From assembly GCA_949775045.1 (NCBI GenBank), contig OX459110.1, positions 10,115,741-10,179,740 of the forward strand: DNA of 64,000 nt, written 5' to 3'. Shown one piece after another: positions 1 through 11,721 of the stretch. The notes under the pieces are model-generated. The model was not told the DNA's origin. It saw only the letters and a list, made by a program, of their open reading frames with translations, and did no database searches. Position numbers and translations under genes: made by a program. The DNA is from Metridium senile (lineage: Eukaryota; Cnidaria; Anthozoa; Actiniaria; Metridiidae). Positions within the stretch are counted from its first letter, which is position 1, and every line of letters starts with the position of its first letter.

Positions 1-1030
1 GGATATAGGACGGTAATTTCCAAGAACTTCGTGGTTTAGTGTTGATTATTTCAGAAGAGGTTTTAAAACGGCACATTTCATAGAATGAGGGGCAAAACCA
101 TTAGCTAGAGACGAATTGACAATTTTGCAGATGACCGGAAGTAAATTATTTAGCTGATTGACAAGGAAACGTGTTGAAAGAGGATCTAAAGAGCATGACT
201 TTGACACAAGTTTTCTTGTAATTTTATAACGTTCATCGTTGTAGTTGACTCTCTTTCTTTGAGTAATCATATTCTGAAAAAGGGTTGACTTCGGTAATGG
301 GTAGCTGATTGTTCATATTGATTATTTTGTTTTTGAAAAAGTTAACAAACTGATTTGCAAGTATTTCAGATGACTGGCAAAAAGGTAATCGTTTCTCTGC
401 TATGCGCAATGAAGTAAACGATCAATTGAACGGAATAGAGATTTAGAATCAGAACCAGCTTCAGTAATTAGATTAGAATAATAATCCATTTTCGCTTTAA
501 AAATCATGTTCTTGACCATGCACACTAAATCATTATCTTTATTTAAGTGTAAACTTAAGTCTTTCCTTTTCTCACAATATTTTGCATGACTCTACTGTTT
601 TTCTTTTCTCTTATAAATCACCTTTATTTAAATTTTACATGTAAGGCGCATTGAGATTAGAAATGCGCCATAGAAATACATTAAATTATTATTATTATTA
701 CACTGTGTTTTATACATCTGTCTTTCTAAAGATCGACGCTTTCTTTTATTTTCACGGATGACATCGTTATACCACGGTGCTCTAGCGCGTTGAGATATAC
801 CTAGAGATTTAGAATCAGAACCAGCTTCAGTAATTAGATTAGAATAATAATTCATTTTCGATTTTATGATCATATTCTTGACCACACATTACACTGTGTT
901 TTATACATCTGTCGATCAATAGTTAGGCCGGAATGTCGCCAACGTCTTTCTAAAGATCGAAGCTTTGTTTTATTTTCACGGATGCCATCGTTATACCACG
1001 GTGCTCTAGCGCGTTGAGATATAACTTTGG
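1..1030 (-). pseudogene. Degraded LINE (CR1/L2-like) ORF2 fragments
   Basis: Read on the minus strand, 628-885 contains the linker between endonuclease and reverse transcriptase (residues like RARAPWYNDVIRENKRKRRS), and 46-270 contains the start of the reverse transcriptase domain (SCSLDPLSTRFL, then LLPVICKIVN, then a Lys-Pro-Leu-Leu end). This order is right for a non-LTR ORF2. The APWYND block is present twice (about 755-800 and 960-1020), and a segment near 447-520 is repeated at 805-880, so the relic is rearranged. A GCGC...ATTATTATTA tail at about 640-700 looks like the 3' end of another LINE in plus orientation nested inside. Frames are broken, so it is not functional. Family assignment is from motif memory only. 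Confidence 0.7.
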
Positions 1031-1045
1031 TAAATAGAACAGCAA

Positions 1046-1870
1046 TTACATCAGTATCAGTGTAGGTAGTGCATGTACCTTGCTACTTATCTTTGTCTTG
1101 AAGTCGTTTTTCATAAGAGCATAAAGTATGGGATTAACCAATGATGATCCAGCAATGGTAAATAGAGATAAAATAGGAAGCGAATCAGGAACAAGATCTT
1201 CTCTGTCCAGAACGGTGGTTACCACAGTCATGTAGATGACAGGAAGCCAACTGACCAGGAACACAGACACCACAACAAGGAACATTTTTACCGTCTTACT
1301 CTCAAGTGATGCTCACCTTGCTCCTTCTCGTTGCTCGTTTTGCATGTCAGCTCTCTTCATTTGTGCAGCGTGAGATCGTAAATGTAACCAAATACGTACG
1401 TACGCTACGATAATACAAACGTATGGGATGGATACGAATATGACCAACGACAAGATAAGAAACGATTTGTGATACACAGAATGTGGATCTGCTTTCCAAG
1501 CCAAAGGAATGAGGGGCCACAGTAATGCCGTCACCCAGATAATGATTAGTATTTTCCTGTAGTATCTTTCTAGTTTGGCTTTGTAGTTAAAGGGATACAT
1601 AACTGCAACATATCTGTCCCATGTTACTGCGGACATATTCATGACTCCACTATTTAAAATGATTAATATAATATAGAAGGATTCTACAGACAGATTAGGC
1701 ACCATTTGCGATGGAAGAAGAACTGCTCCCGTCAGCATATCAGATATAGCTAGGGACAGTACGAAGTAGTTTGTAAAGGTCCTGAGTTCTTTGATGAAAA
1801 TCACCATGCAGATGACCGCACCGTTTGTACTCGCTACGAGAACAGAAGTGACGATCAATGCCGCTTCCAT
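1046..1870 (-). pseudogene. Class A GPCR, copy 1, with one premature TGA
   Basis: Intronless rhodopsin-family receptor, 275 codons from the ATG at 1870 to the TAA at 1046-1048, in one frame throughout. Visible hallmarks are TM1 Asn (ASTNGAV), TM2 LAISDML, TM3 end WDRYVAVMYP, TM5 Pro with a later Tyr, TM6 SWLPVIY and TM7 NPILYALM. The only disabling change is at 1313-1315, where the CGA of the sister genes (Arg after EGAR) is TGA, ending the protein at 185 residues in intracellular loop 3, before TM6-TM7. The C-terminal tail also differs (ALPTLILM). It is probably a recent pseudogene; stop readthrough or a polymorphic allele cannot be excluded. The ligand is unknown. A TATA-like site lies upstream at 1929-1936. 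Confidence 0.85.
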
Positions 1871-1928
1871 TGAATCGTCGAGAAATACGAACGTAATCTT
1901 TGTGGTAACAATTAGTAGAAGGTCTTAC

Positions 1929-1936
1929 TTTATATA
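1929..1936 (-). promoter_or_regulatory. TATA-like box upstream of GPCR copy 1
   Basis: Minus-strand TATATAAA lies about 60 bp before the start codon inside a block (GGTGTATATAAA) shared with GPCR copy 2. The block is followed upstream in both by an AGAGAGAG-type purine stretch. Conservation of this block between the paralogues supports a core promoter. Confidence 0.5.
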
Positions 1937-2450
1937 CACCGTTTATAAGAGAGAGCTGATGACTGACGTCGTGGATGCTTGCATCTGTTGGCGGATAATA
2001 AGAAAAGCATTAATATTTAAAACATGGAAAGTTTTCACATAGATGACACTAATTATATTTCTATTTGAGTATATCAAAAGTATATAAGCAATTATGGGAT
2101 ATCATCCCTGATATTATTTTTGAGCTACCTACCACAAAGGCTTTCTGAAAAAAATATCGTATTCAAAATCTCAAATGAAAAAATATTCAGCTAAATTCTT
2201 GACATACATGTATCTTATCCATGAAAATCAAACTTTTTTACCAACTGTCAAAGTTCATTTTTTCTCGCACTTTGATTGTGCAAATAGAAAAACTATCAAT
2301 TTGATTTTGGATATTTTAAAGTTTTCATTCAGCTATGCATGAGGTCCACGAGTGTACATGTGTCCGGCGGCTTTGCTGTTTTTTTTTTGTGCTGTTTTTC
2401 TGTGTCCTTTTTAGTGACTGTTAGTAACTATAGAAGATAAGTTGTAACCA
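1937..2450. other. Intergenic, no gene seen
   Basis: AT-rich sequence upstream of GPCR copy 1. I see no coding exon, RNA gene or repeat structure beyond short T runs. Confidence 0.5.
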
Positions 2451-2452
2451 GG

Positions 2453-2600
2453 TAGAGTACAAACACTAAGAGTGTGCAATACTTTGTACTATTTACCACT
2501 AAATAGTGTTGATTAAACAATAGAGAACAAAAGAATTTGCATAATTTAGCAGTATTTAGTGGTATTTATGCGGTTGCACACTTTTAGTGTTTGTACTCTA
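2453..2600. repeat. Foldback element with 27-bp inverted ends
   Basis: The left end 2453-2479 (TAGAGTACAAACACTA...) is the reverse complement of 2574-2600 with one mismatch. It is a non-coding hairpin-forming element of 148 bp, MITE-like. No clear target duplication is visible. Confidence 0.6.
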
Positions 2601-2639
2601 TTGTTTCCTTTTGTATTTGATATTATTAGTAGTATAAAC

Positions 2640-2722
2640 CTACTAGTGGTCTATCACGAATATTGCATTTTTACTGGCTACTCTACTAATGTTCTCAGTA
2701 TCAAGTGATAGACCACTAGTAG
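2640..2722. repeat. Short foldback with perfect 18-bp arms
   Basis: CTACTAGTGGTCTATCAC at 2640-2657 is exactly inverted at 2705-2722. It is an 83-bp hairpin, probably a MITE remnant next to the preceding one. Confidence 0.6.
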
Positions 2723-3070
2723 CGATAAGTGCAGGTTTTGACAACTTTGAAAACGTTTCTTGATTCTACTATTTCTTTTAATAGCTTTGTACTAAATATA
2801 ATGCTTTTCTTTGAATCGTAACTTACAAATACTTGAAAAAATATGACAAACAAGCACAGCATTTTGATCTTTAGTGAACACGTCATGACGATTTTTCAGT
2901 TTGATTGAGAAAGCCAGATTTTTAAATTTTAAGCTTAGAAAAAAAACTATTCGTGAACTTATCTTAATTCCTACGTTTTAGTACTAATATTATGCTATTT
3001 TCAGCCGTTAAAATAAAAGTCTTAAGGGAGAAATTGACAAAAACATTGGAGCATTTCGATGTGTTTTGAA

Positions 3071-3209
3071 TGAATTCTGACTTACGTATGACGATACGTA
3101 TGAATTTTGACTTACGTATGACGATACGATTGAATTTTGACTTACGTATGATGATACGTATGCATTTTGACTTACGTATGACGATACGTATGAATTTTGA
3201 CTTTCGTAT
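3071..3209. repeat. 30-bp tandem repeat, about 4.6 copies
   Basis: The unit resembles TGAATTTTGACTTACGTATG followed by a further 10 bases ending in TACGTA. The unit length is a multiple of three, which opens a spurious minus frame reading Tyr-Val-Ser-Ser-Tyr-Val-Ser-Gln-Asn repeats. I treat it as a minisatellite, not a gene. Confidence 0.75.
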
Positions 3210-3244
3210 TTTCTCTTTCGATTATCTGTCTTTTTCAGCAAAAT

Positions 3245-3676
3245 AAGGCCCCGTCCACACTATAGTGCGTTTTCATTTGGATCCGTTTTCGTTTGATCTG
3301 AAAACGCATCGATCGATTCGCGTCCACACTAACGTTTTGCTTTGGTTTTCGACCGTCCACTAATTAATACGCTCAAAAACGATCAAAACAATGGCGTGAC
3401 ATAAGTTTGACAATATGCGCATGCTCAAATAGACACGCCTGTGATATCTCCGGTCTTTTCCCGCTAGCGCGAATTTTAAAATTGTAAACAAACGGAAACA
3501 AACGTCGCTTTTGCTCGCTAAAAAAATGTCTAGTTCTTCCAAACAAAGTAAATCCAAGCAAACGTCTACTAGTAGCCAGAGGGAAGCATTTATCTCGACT
3601 GATAATGAAGTAGAATTACTTCTTACAGTGATAAACGAGTACAAAGTGGGCATGGCTTTTTGTGGAAATATTTGAA
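3245..3676 (+). pseudogene. 5' part of a transposon Myb/SANT-like gene
   Basis: From an ATG at 3527 a 49-residue frame reads a Ser/Lys/Gln-rich start, then STDNEVELLLTVINEYKVG and a stop. The TDxEVELLL...xYKV pattern is like the Myb/SANT-like DNA-binding start found in many cnidarian transposon proteins. The frame diverges after YKVG where a foldback element begins. Upstream (3245-3370) is a GC-richer block with inverted GTCCACACTA...CGTTTTC motifs that resembles a transposon end. It is non-functional; recognition rests on a short motif. Confidence 0.4.
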
Positions 3677-4303
3677 AATCAGTTATTTATTCATATATCT
3701 GTTAGACTTCCAGTTACATTAACAAAACTTAGCCATTAGTAGTAATTCACCAAACCAAGTAATTTCCAAATCCCTGTTGCCATAGAAACCAAGTTACATG
3801 ACCACGTGGTCGCCATTTTAAATTTTTTTAAACGAGCCGCTTGCGTACATACTGAAACACCTCCAAAAGTCGTGAAAAAAGCGCACAAGTATTGATATTT
3901 GTAACAGCTATATAATTGGATATTTTGGGAAATATCTTTAATTGATTTTTTATAAATTTTCTTAATTTTTTCAAAACATAAAAGAATTCTAAAAAATAAT
4001 AGTACTAAAAGACATATATATGAAAATAATTACCACAATATTCAATTAGATCTATATTGATGTTATATATATCAATATTCATGCACGTTTTCATGACTTT
4101 TGAAGGTGTTTCAGTACAAACACAAGCGGCTCATTTAAAAATCCAAGATTGCGACCTAGAAGTCACGTGACTCAGTTTCCATGGCAACCAAGGGCTTTAG
4201 ATTTCTTAAATTGACAAAAGACATTCACTGGCCAAGTTTCATGACGATTTATTGTAAATTTGCCAAGATATGCTTAAACAGTCAATCATCCGAGAGCCAT
4301 GCC
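3647..4303. mobile_element. Foldback/MITE about 660 bp, long imperfect arms
   Basis: The left half (GGGCATGGCT..., later GAGCCGCTTGCGTACATACT and TGAAACACCTCCAAAAGTCG) pairs with the right half in inverted order (AGTACAAACACAAGCGGCTC, CCATGGCAACC..., AGCCATGCC). The arms exceed 200 bp with mismatches. There is no coding capacity. It appears inserted in the Myb/SANT-like fragment. Confidence 0.6.
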
Positions 4304-4359
4304 TTAATGCCCCTGAAAATCAAATGCTATAAATTATTATATTTAAACATTTTGAGTCT

Positions 4360-4700
4360 CATTGAATTCACTTCAATCTGTAGCTATGCTGTACACTTGG
4401 CTGTGCATCTTTGAGCATCTCCAAGGTAGGAGGGGGGAGGGGGGTGGGGGGTGCAATCTCCCATATTTCCTTGATCTTTTTGCATTTTCTCCCTTGTTCC
4501 CCATAAGTAAAATAACTGTGTCCCTAAAGTGTTTTACCTTATGTTCCCATGATCCCAAAAAACTATTGATTTCACATATTTTAGTCTCTTGTTCCCTAAA
4601 AAGAAATGCGCTTATTCTCTTGCTCCCTAAATTAAAACCCCTTGGGGGTCATCTTTGTCGTATATGCAATGACAACCGCTACTATGTCATCACAGTCTCA
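4360..4700. repeat. Unclassified dispersed repeat with CTTGTTCCC motifs
   Basis: A G-rich tract at 4425-4450 is followed by pyrimidine-rich text with recurring CTTGTTCCC and CTTGCTCCC. Related text (CTCCCTAAAGTGTCTCTTG) occurs near 43330, so it is a dispersed repeat. Apparent open frames here look spurious. Confidence 0.35.
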
Positions 4701-4747
4701 TTATTTTGTTCGCAAAAGTTATGTAAAACAAAACATGCATAGATGAC

Positions 4748-5033
4748 TTATGGCAGTTCTCCCAAATTAATGTCCATTGCTCTTCGCAATGTACCAAATC
4801 GGCCTTTCAATCGGCCAAAAGAACATTCAATAACCATTCTTGCTCGGCACAAGAAAAAACCAAAATATTGCATGCCCTTGTGCAGTAGCACCACCACCAG
4901 CATATTCCTTCATTACGTATGGCATCAGTGGGTATGCAGTGTCGCCAAGAACAAAAGGAACAGGAACCCTAACGCAAATAAAACAATTTCTTCGCAAAAC
5001 AGAATTCAAAATCAAATTAGTCAACAACCACAC
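4748..5033 (-). pseudogene. PIF/Harbinger transposase C-terminal fragment
   Basis: Two minus frames joined by a frameshift near 4830-4865. The first reads PVPFVLGDTAYPLMPYVMKE, matching the LGDsAYPL block of DDE_Tnp_4 transposases, where the Asp is a catalytic residue. The second reads RMVIECSFGRLKGRF and then a stop, matching the RMVVExxFGRLKxRW block that carries the catalytic Glu. The N-terminal half is not found upstream (5034-5520). It lies convergent to the Myb/SANT-like fragment at 3527, the two-gene layout usual for Harbinger elements, so both may be parts of one dead element. Confidence 0.75.
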
Positions 5034-8000
5034 AATCCTTGATATAGTTAAAGCTAGTACAAAACTTAGGTTTTCAAAAGGAATATTTTTTTATCAAACT
5101 ACGTTTTTGAGTATGTTTTTGTTGGACAGAAAGACTGAAAAACTGCATCAAATCAAAGAGACGAAAACTAAATGAGGACATTTATTATACTTTTTTACTT
5201 ACAGAAAAGTGTTTTCCATTCAGGGTTTATCCAGAAATGAGCTTTTATCACAGTTTTTAGACAAAAAAATCATCGTGTTGATGACAAACGTTCCCTCAAT
5301 TTGCACAATGTTGCGTGACGTTGTTTCGTCAGCACACGTGGTATCTATCCTCCAATCAGTGCGTGAGATGTCACACAATTTTTTTTCACATTTGAAAAAG
5401 CTTGAGAAAGCGTCAAATGGCGTCATTTTCATGGGTCTGTCCTCTTATCGAACATGGTTTTCAACCAATAAGCGTGCGAGACATTTTATAGTTGTGGTAA
5501 AATTATTAAAGTGCTTATAACCCCTAGAATTGGAAAAAAACTAGAGAAATGTACAAGCCTCCAATAAATAATTACCTTTGTCAGAATTTGATTTGAAGCC
5601 ATTGGGAATATTCTACAGAGTTTTAAATATTACAGTGGCCACGCCCTGGCCGGGATTTTTGGGTCTGGGTCGAATCACCGTAAATGATTACCAGGTAAAA
5701 CTGTCAAAATCAACTTTGAGAATAAACGAAGAATTAATACCAATTGAAATATACTTTCTAAAACCGTGTTCGACTTGTATTGCGTCTTACAACTTCAACC
5801 ATGCTTCAACAAGTCGCTTTAAAACGCATACGCAAGCTCAGAGTAATTTTTGACGTCACGGAAAAACTCTCGACCTAGTTCTCCCAACTCACGTGCTACC
5901 TTGCACAGGAACTCCAAAACGGCACTTTCAAACCTGTATAACTCAGCCAATATTTATCCAAATGACATGGGACATATATCACTTAAATTTTTTCGATGTC
6001 TAGAATTTGATGAAATTGGTCAGTTTTTAGGGGTTATCAGCACTTTAATTAGTTAGGGACGGACCATTAGATAGTTGATCATCGCACAGAATGCTGGGAC
6101 ACATCTGGGTCTTTTCTGCTGTTTGAGCGCGAAGTTCAATCAGGCAAAGCGTATTTAATGAGGTAATTTACAAAGAAAACAGGCCAAAATTACTCAATTT
6201 CGTGTAATAAAATACATTTAAAAAGTTTTTAAAAGGTGATCTCAGTTAGGTAGGGCAAGGGCGCCAAAACGAAAAGTTCAGTGCATTGTGAAATGTTTGG
6301 ACTTAGGAATATAAATTAAGTTTTACTTATCTCAAAAATTGTCCAGAAAATGTGTAATTGTCCGCTTTTAATCACGATAATGTGCTGTATTCCACCACAC
6401 TGACGATATCAACAACGGTCGTTTGAACGCTAAGATTGTGTGCCGCTGTACTGACCGTTCAACAAGTGCTGTCGCGAATATTCGTTATTTATTAGCCAAA
6501 CACTAATTGGATTAAAATCGAATTCGCCCCTCCATTCACCTAAAGAGACAGGGGTAGGAAACAACCCGCGGCCCCTTTGTGGACTCGTCTGCTCAACTAA
6601 TTGGATTATTTTGGCAGTACATAGGGTAATTTGTTTACACAGCGATGACTGATTCTTCTCCGTCGGTTGGGAAATCGAGTTTTAAAATAGCTGTCTTGCA
6701 CTCAGCACATGCAGGCATGATTCAATATTCAATTGATCTGTTTTCTTGAAACAATATTTTTATATTTTTTACGAAAGTTTGAATTGACCGACGTGCAAAG
6801 TTTCTTTCGTGCTCCGTTTTTGTCTAGACATGTAGATCACCCTTCCATTGTAGTGTAAAGCATATTCTCTAGTCCTTTTATAGGAATTACAGTACTCTGA
6901 TAACTTAATAAATAATCAAGTACTGCTTCCAAACACATTCGCACGCATCTAATCGTGAAATTTTGATATTTACATCTGTAGTAGGTTCCAGAAAAAATTT
7001 GCAGACAATGTCAGTACCGCCCCGAGATGTGATTGGCTGCTCAGAAAAACCCAAAATCCTAACCGAGGTTTACATGGCTGGTCGCGATGCAACGATTTCC
7101 GCTGTAAAAATAGAAATGGGTTGGGTTGGATTGGATTTTTAGTCAATAATTCATTATGCACACAAAATACCTTTTTCATAATTTGAGCATAAAATTATTA
7201 AAAAATATAGTACGTTGTATGCGTGATAAATAAGATTTTTGAATTTTTATCGAAAATATGTATATCGCAGATTATTATTTGCTCATAAAGTAAATAAAAT
7301 TAAAAGTCCGTTCCACCTATATCTATGATTTTGTAGTTGTCTTTTGCGGTTACATAACTAAAATAATTACCTGTGGCCTGCGGTAGCGGCCCACAGGTCT
7401 TAAAATGCTGCGAGTTTCTCCACTACTTCACGTCGCGTTTTAGACGAGCCCTTGATCAATGTGTCAGCAGTTATCTCTTCTAATGATGGGCTGTGGGCTT
7501 CCTGTGGTCCCATCATGCCTTTCACCAATCACATGTAATTTTCGAGTGTCATTACGGTAAATAAAGCTGTGAAATACCGATGATAATATGGACTATTTCG
7601 ACCGAAATATGTACCATTACAACGGGAATCTAGCATTCTTTACTCGTCAGATTGTTCAGATTGTTGGTAAGCTACATTTTATTGACGAAGAGATCTTAAA
7701 CTCTGAGATCGCCACCCCTTCCATTCGTGTGTTCTCTAGATACCCGGCCTAATTAATCGATGACGATCGATGATCGAAAACTAATCAAAAAATCGATATC
7801 AATCTATTTATTTATTTATTTTATTTAACAATTCGCCAAGGCAGGTAAGATGACAAAAGAACATGACGTCCCCTACTAGGTAAAATTACCCTATTTAATT
7901 ATCCTAATTGATGAAATTACCTAATTGATATCGATAAGCATCGGTTGATCGATGATTAATCGATAGTCACACAAAGTTCGGCCACTAATTACTTCGATTA

Positions 8001-8203
8001 GTATCGATTGACATCGATTAACATCGGTTTTTTTTTGCGAAACCAAGACTGAGACAAAGAGTAGTCTAAGCGTGCATTCACTAAATCGGTGAAAACATTT
8101 TCTGAAAAATAGTGGACACATTACAAATTGCTTTATTTGCGATTGTTTAATTGACACACTAGTTTTTTTTACAAAATAGTATTTAACTAGTATATAAATA
8201 GAG
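5034..8203. other. Intergenic, repeat-derived, no gene seen
   Basis: I find no convincing exon. An AGGGACGGACCA block at about 6056 recurs near 13729, so it marks a dispersed repeat. Around 7494-7525 is a small GGGCTTCCTGTGG/CCCATCATG hairpin. From 7740 to 8010 ATCGAT motifs are dense on both sides of an ATTT-rich stretch. The minus frame at 5220-5432 and others have no recognisable domain. Confidence 0.45.
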
Positions 8204-8465
8204 CGGATTTTCGTATGACTGTGCAAACAGCACGGACACGGCACGGCATGGTACAAACTAAATTTAGAGAGTTTTTCGTGTGCCTAACAAAACACTACGG
8301 ATTGGTTACGGCAGTTTTTTCGAATGTTTTTATAGAAACTACGGCACGGACACGGCACGGCCGTGAAAGCACGACATGGTCACGGCAGAAACTTCGAATC
8401 TTCTTATACAAATTACGGCACGGTCACGGCACGGAACCGTAGGTTGTACAGTCATACGAAATCCG
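8204..8465. mobile_element. MITE-like element, 262 bp
   Basis: Inverted ends CGGATTTTCGTATGACTGT (8204-8222) and ACAGTCATACGAAATCCG (8448-8465) differ by one gap. The interior carries repeated ACGGCACGGACACGGCACGG-type motifs, so it is GC-rich compared with the flanks. It is non-coding. Confidence 0.65.
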
Positions 8466-9874
8466 AAATTGTAGTCTCAAGATTATAAGAAATAAAACCA
8501 CTAAATAGGTAACGAATACCTATAGCTATTTCGCTAATTTATTATCTATCAACAGCTGATCCTACCTATGAAATAGCGGTGTGACTGCATGAAAGCAGGC
8601 TACACAGTTATTATGATAGTGCTATAAATTCCTACATACAGTGTTAATTATTTGTTTATTTACTCTTTATTAGACATCATGATACTGGGACATCTATCAG
8701 ATATTATTACAATAAATCTCATAAATGTAAGATGTTTCGTTGACTTTCATTTTCATTGACATTTCAGCTGATTTAACTTTGGAGTTGAACACAATTGACT
8801 ATTAATTCCGGGCAAAGTGTACATGTACAATGATGTAGAATGTTAACGTTCAATAAAATTTAATAAAACTCCCCATGCATGCTTTATTTCATTATCTTCT
8901 TTCCCTTTTCTCTGTTTCTTTAAACCTGACATTCGATATTAATTATTTTCAAAATGAGCTGTATTATTACCTGTAACGATTCTCCTTTAAACCGATACTA
9001 ATCGATGTTAATCGATGTTAATCGATGTTTATACTAAAACAATTAGACCTCTCGCCCTCATCTCTTCTTCGCTCAGTTCGACAAAACGCTCCGCCATTTT
9101 GTTTGTTTTCTTCTATCCACGGTATATGAGGTGATAGCCTAGTAGTAGGGAGCCAATCAGAGCGCGAGATTGCTCATATCTAGTGAGTGTGGATATAATA
9201 ATAGGTATTACCTAATTTGTATATTAATGTCAATAACTATGACTCTCTTTTTTGAGCTCAAATTTGTCAAAAATCGGCATTTTTTGTGGGGAGCCAATAT
9301 TCCAACTGTAATTTGTGGGTTTTAATAACAGGTTAAACTTAGGTAGGGGGTGCAAAATTAACATCGTAATCCAAGCACCCTTTACTTCTACAAAAAACTT
9401 TTTTATAAGACTCTCTTTTTTAAGCTGAATATTTGAGCTCATTGCTCTTGCGGCTGACTTTAAGTACGTTATGCTGTGTAATAAGTTAAGCTGCGATTTG
9501 TAATAACTCTAATTAAGAAATCCTACTCCCTTTGTTCTCGGTAATAAATCGGCTTAAGTCGGACAAGTAAAATGATCCTTATGTCAACCGTTCAGAACTT
9601 TAGCAGTGACATTCCCATGAGAGACGTTCAAACAACCAATTAGAACTATCAATGTCGATAATTTTTTCCAATTATGCCTATTTTGATTAATTTGCGAGCC
9701 TTAATTAGTAAAAGTCCAAAAAGACAATAGAATTCGGTGCGATGGTAGGTGTTGCGCTTTTACCAAAACAATATCGCACACAGTTTTATATTTGAAAAAC
9801 AAGATCGTGTAAGTCAGCGTAACCCTCCATTTTAGGTTGCTTCATCTAGCCTTTGCGTCTGTCCAACAATAACA
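8466..9874. other. Intergenic, no gene seen
   Basis: This holds a threefold TAATCGATGT repeat near 9000, a block with AGAGCGCGAGAT near 9160 typical of dispersed repeats, and two ACTCTCTTTTTT motifs at 9240 and 9410. No coding exon is recognised. Confidence 0.45.
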
Positions 9875-10687
9875 TCAGTTTGTACATAGTCCATGTACCT
9901 TGCTACTTATCTTTGTCTTGAAGTCGTTTTTCATAAGAGCATAAAGTATGGGATTAACCAATGATGATCCAGCGATGGTAAATAGAGATACATTAGGAAG
10001 TGAATCAGGAATAAGATCTGGTCTGTCCAGAACAGTGGTTACCACAGTCATGTAGACGACAGGAAGCCAACTGACCAGGAACACAGACACCACAACAAGA
10101 ATCACCTTTACCGTCTTGCCCTCAAGTGATGCTCGCCTTGCTCCTTCTCGTTGCTCGTTTGTAATGTTCATTCTCTTCATCTCTGCTGCATGAGATCGTA
10201 GACGTAGCCAGATACGTACGTACGCAACGATGATAAAAACGCAAGGGATGAATACGAATATGAGTACCGACAAGATATCAAACGATTTGTGATACACAGA
10301 ATGCGCATCTGCTTTCCAAGCCAAAGGAACGAGTGTCCACAGTAATGCCGTCACCCAGATAATGCTTAGAATTTTCCTGTAGTACCTTTCTAGTTTGGCT
10401 TTGTACTTATAGGGATACATAACTGCAACATATCTGTCCCATGTTACTGCACAAATATTCATGACTCCACTATTTAAAATTATCAATACAAAATAAAATT
10501 CTACAGACAGATTAGGCACCATTTGCGATGGAAGAAGAACTGCTCCCGTCAGCATATCAGATATAGCTAGAGACAGTACGAAGTAGTTTGTAAAGGTCCT
10601 GAGTTCTTTGATGAAAATCACCATGCAGATGACCGCAGCGTTTGTACTCGCTACGAGAACAGAAGTGACGATCAATGCCGCTTCCAT
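9875..10687 (-). CDS. Class A GPCR, copy 2 (intact)
   Basis: Intronless seven-helix receptor of 270 residues; start chosen at MEAALIVTSV because no upstream in-frame ATG is seen. Helices in order: TM1 about 3-26 (ASTNAAVICMVI), TM2 about 36-58 (LAISDMLTG), TM3 ending in WDRYVAVMYP, TM4 with WVTALLW, TM5 with FIPCVFIIVAYV, TM6 with FLVSWLPVVY, TM7 with NPILYAL, then a short tail ending CTN. It should sit in the plasma membrane and couple to G proteins (DRY and NPxxY present). No Cys is seen at the top of TM3 or in extracellular loop 2, so the usual disulfide is missing, as in melanocortin, lipid and cannabinoid receptors. The tail is very short. The ligand cannot be told from sequence. It is one of three tandem paralogues. 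Confidence 0.92.
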   Translation of the reverse strand: MEAALIVTSVLVASTNAAVICMVIFIKELRTFTNYFVLSLAISDMLTGAVLLPSQMVPNLSVEFYFVLIILNSGVMNICAVTWDRYVAVMYPYKYKAKLERYYRKILSIIWVTALLWTLVPLAWKADAHSVYHKSFDILSVLIFVFIPCVFIIVAYVRIWLRLRSHAAEMKRMNITNEQREGARRASLEGKTVKVILVVVSVFLVSWLPVVYMTVVTTVLDRPDLIPDSLPNVSLFTIAGSSLVNPILYALMKNDFKTKISSKVHGLCTN

Positions 10688-10752
10688 TAAATCGTCGAGA
10701 AATACGGTTGACCAAACTAAACCGTTATCTTTGTGGAAAGAGGCAATGGTGT

Positions 10753-10761
10753 ATTTATATA
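10753..10761 (-). promoter_or_regulatory. TATA-like box upstream of GPCR copy 2
   Basis: Minus-strand TATATAAAT lies about 65 bp before the start codon, in a block conserved with GPCR copy 1 (CGGTGTATATAAA). Core promoter by position and conservation. Confidence 0.5.
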
Positions 10762-10799
10762 CACCGTTTTTGAGAGAGAGTGCCTGACGTTGTGGATAT

Positions 10800-11715
10800 T
10801 ACGAAGTTTTTGGCGTTAATCTTTGTATAAACAATAAGCAAGCAATGCAGAAAGTGCAACTGTCATACGCATTGTCAATGAGAACGTTACTTACTGATGT
10901 TGAGCAAGATCATTTAGATATTACATTCTTTACTACCAATCACGTGACTTTTCTAATGGAGTTTAACAGCTGGTGTTTGTCTGAGAGGATTAAGCAAAAC
11001 GAAATGACCGCCAGCGCCACAGAATGTGCCGATTTGAATACTATACAATACAATAAACTTTATTGATACTCCCCAGAAGGGATCTTCCTATCAATTTACA
11101 AATATAATGTAATATAATATAATGATAAATATAATGAGTAAAAATATATATGATATATAAAAAACTAGGGATATTAAAATTATAGTAATATAAATAGTAG
11201 TTCAATATATATACAAAACTAAGAATAATGGTTAAGAATTGTGATACATTAAATTACTAACAAAGCCATCAAAAAGATATTATCAGAGTATTTTTACACC
11301 GTAAAAGGCAAGGGAAAACATAGACATGAACACATATTTACATTGTGCGGTTGAATTGACCCGTATTTGGTTAAAGCACTTGAATGTAGGTTCTTACTCG
11401 CGGGTTTTTAGTGTATTTATATTTACTTTTGGTTTCGATTTCTATTCAGTCGCCACATGTGCATAACATAACAAGCATCATTAGAAATTTGGACAAACGA
11501 AAGGTATGTTTGGAGCTCGAAATGTACCGGCAATTTGATTTTTTTAGTCGCAAAGCTTCCAGCCTTTTCTACTTTATAGTAAGGGAGAGAGCAGATATTA
11601 AAAAAACGCAAAAAAACAACAACGTCATTTAAACGTTTAGAAATGATTAAAATGAATTAAATAAACACATGAAACGTATCTTTTCATTTTGTAATTTTAT
11701 TTTTCATTTTGTAAT
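10800..11715. other. Intergenic between GPCR copies 2 and 3
   Basis: AT-rich. A block with CTTTATTGATACTCCCCAGA at about 11055 followed by AT-rich text looks like the antisense tail of a retroelement. No exon is seen. A 20-bp TTTTCATTTTGTAATTTTAT direct repeat lies at about 11682-11721. Confidence 0.4.
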
Positions 11716-11721
11716 TTTATT
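11716..11721 (-). terminator. Candidate poly(A) signal, GPCR copy 3
   Basis: AATAAA on the minus strand about 85 bp after the stop codon of GPCR copy 3. Confidence 0.4.

Noticed and set aside
3008..3241. Minus frame with SSYVSQN repeats
   Set aside because: A 30-bp minisatellite whose period is a multiple of three; no signal peptide or domain.
5220..5432. 70-residue minus frame upstream of the Harbinger fragment
   Set aside because: Expected to be the transposase N-terminal half, but no DDE_Tnp_4 motif can be seen.
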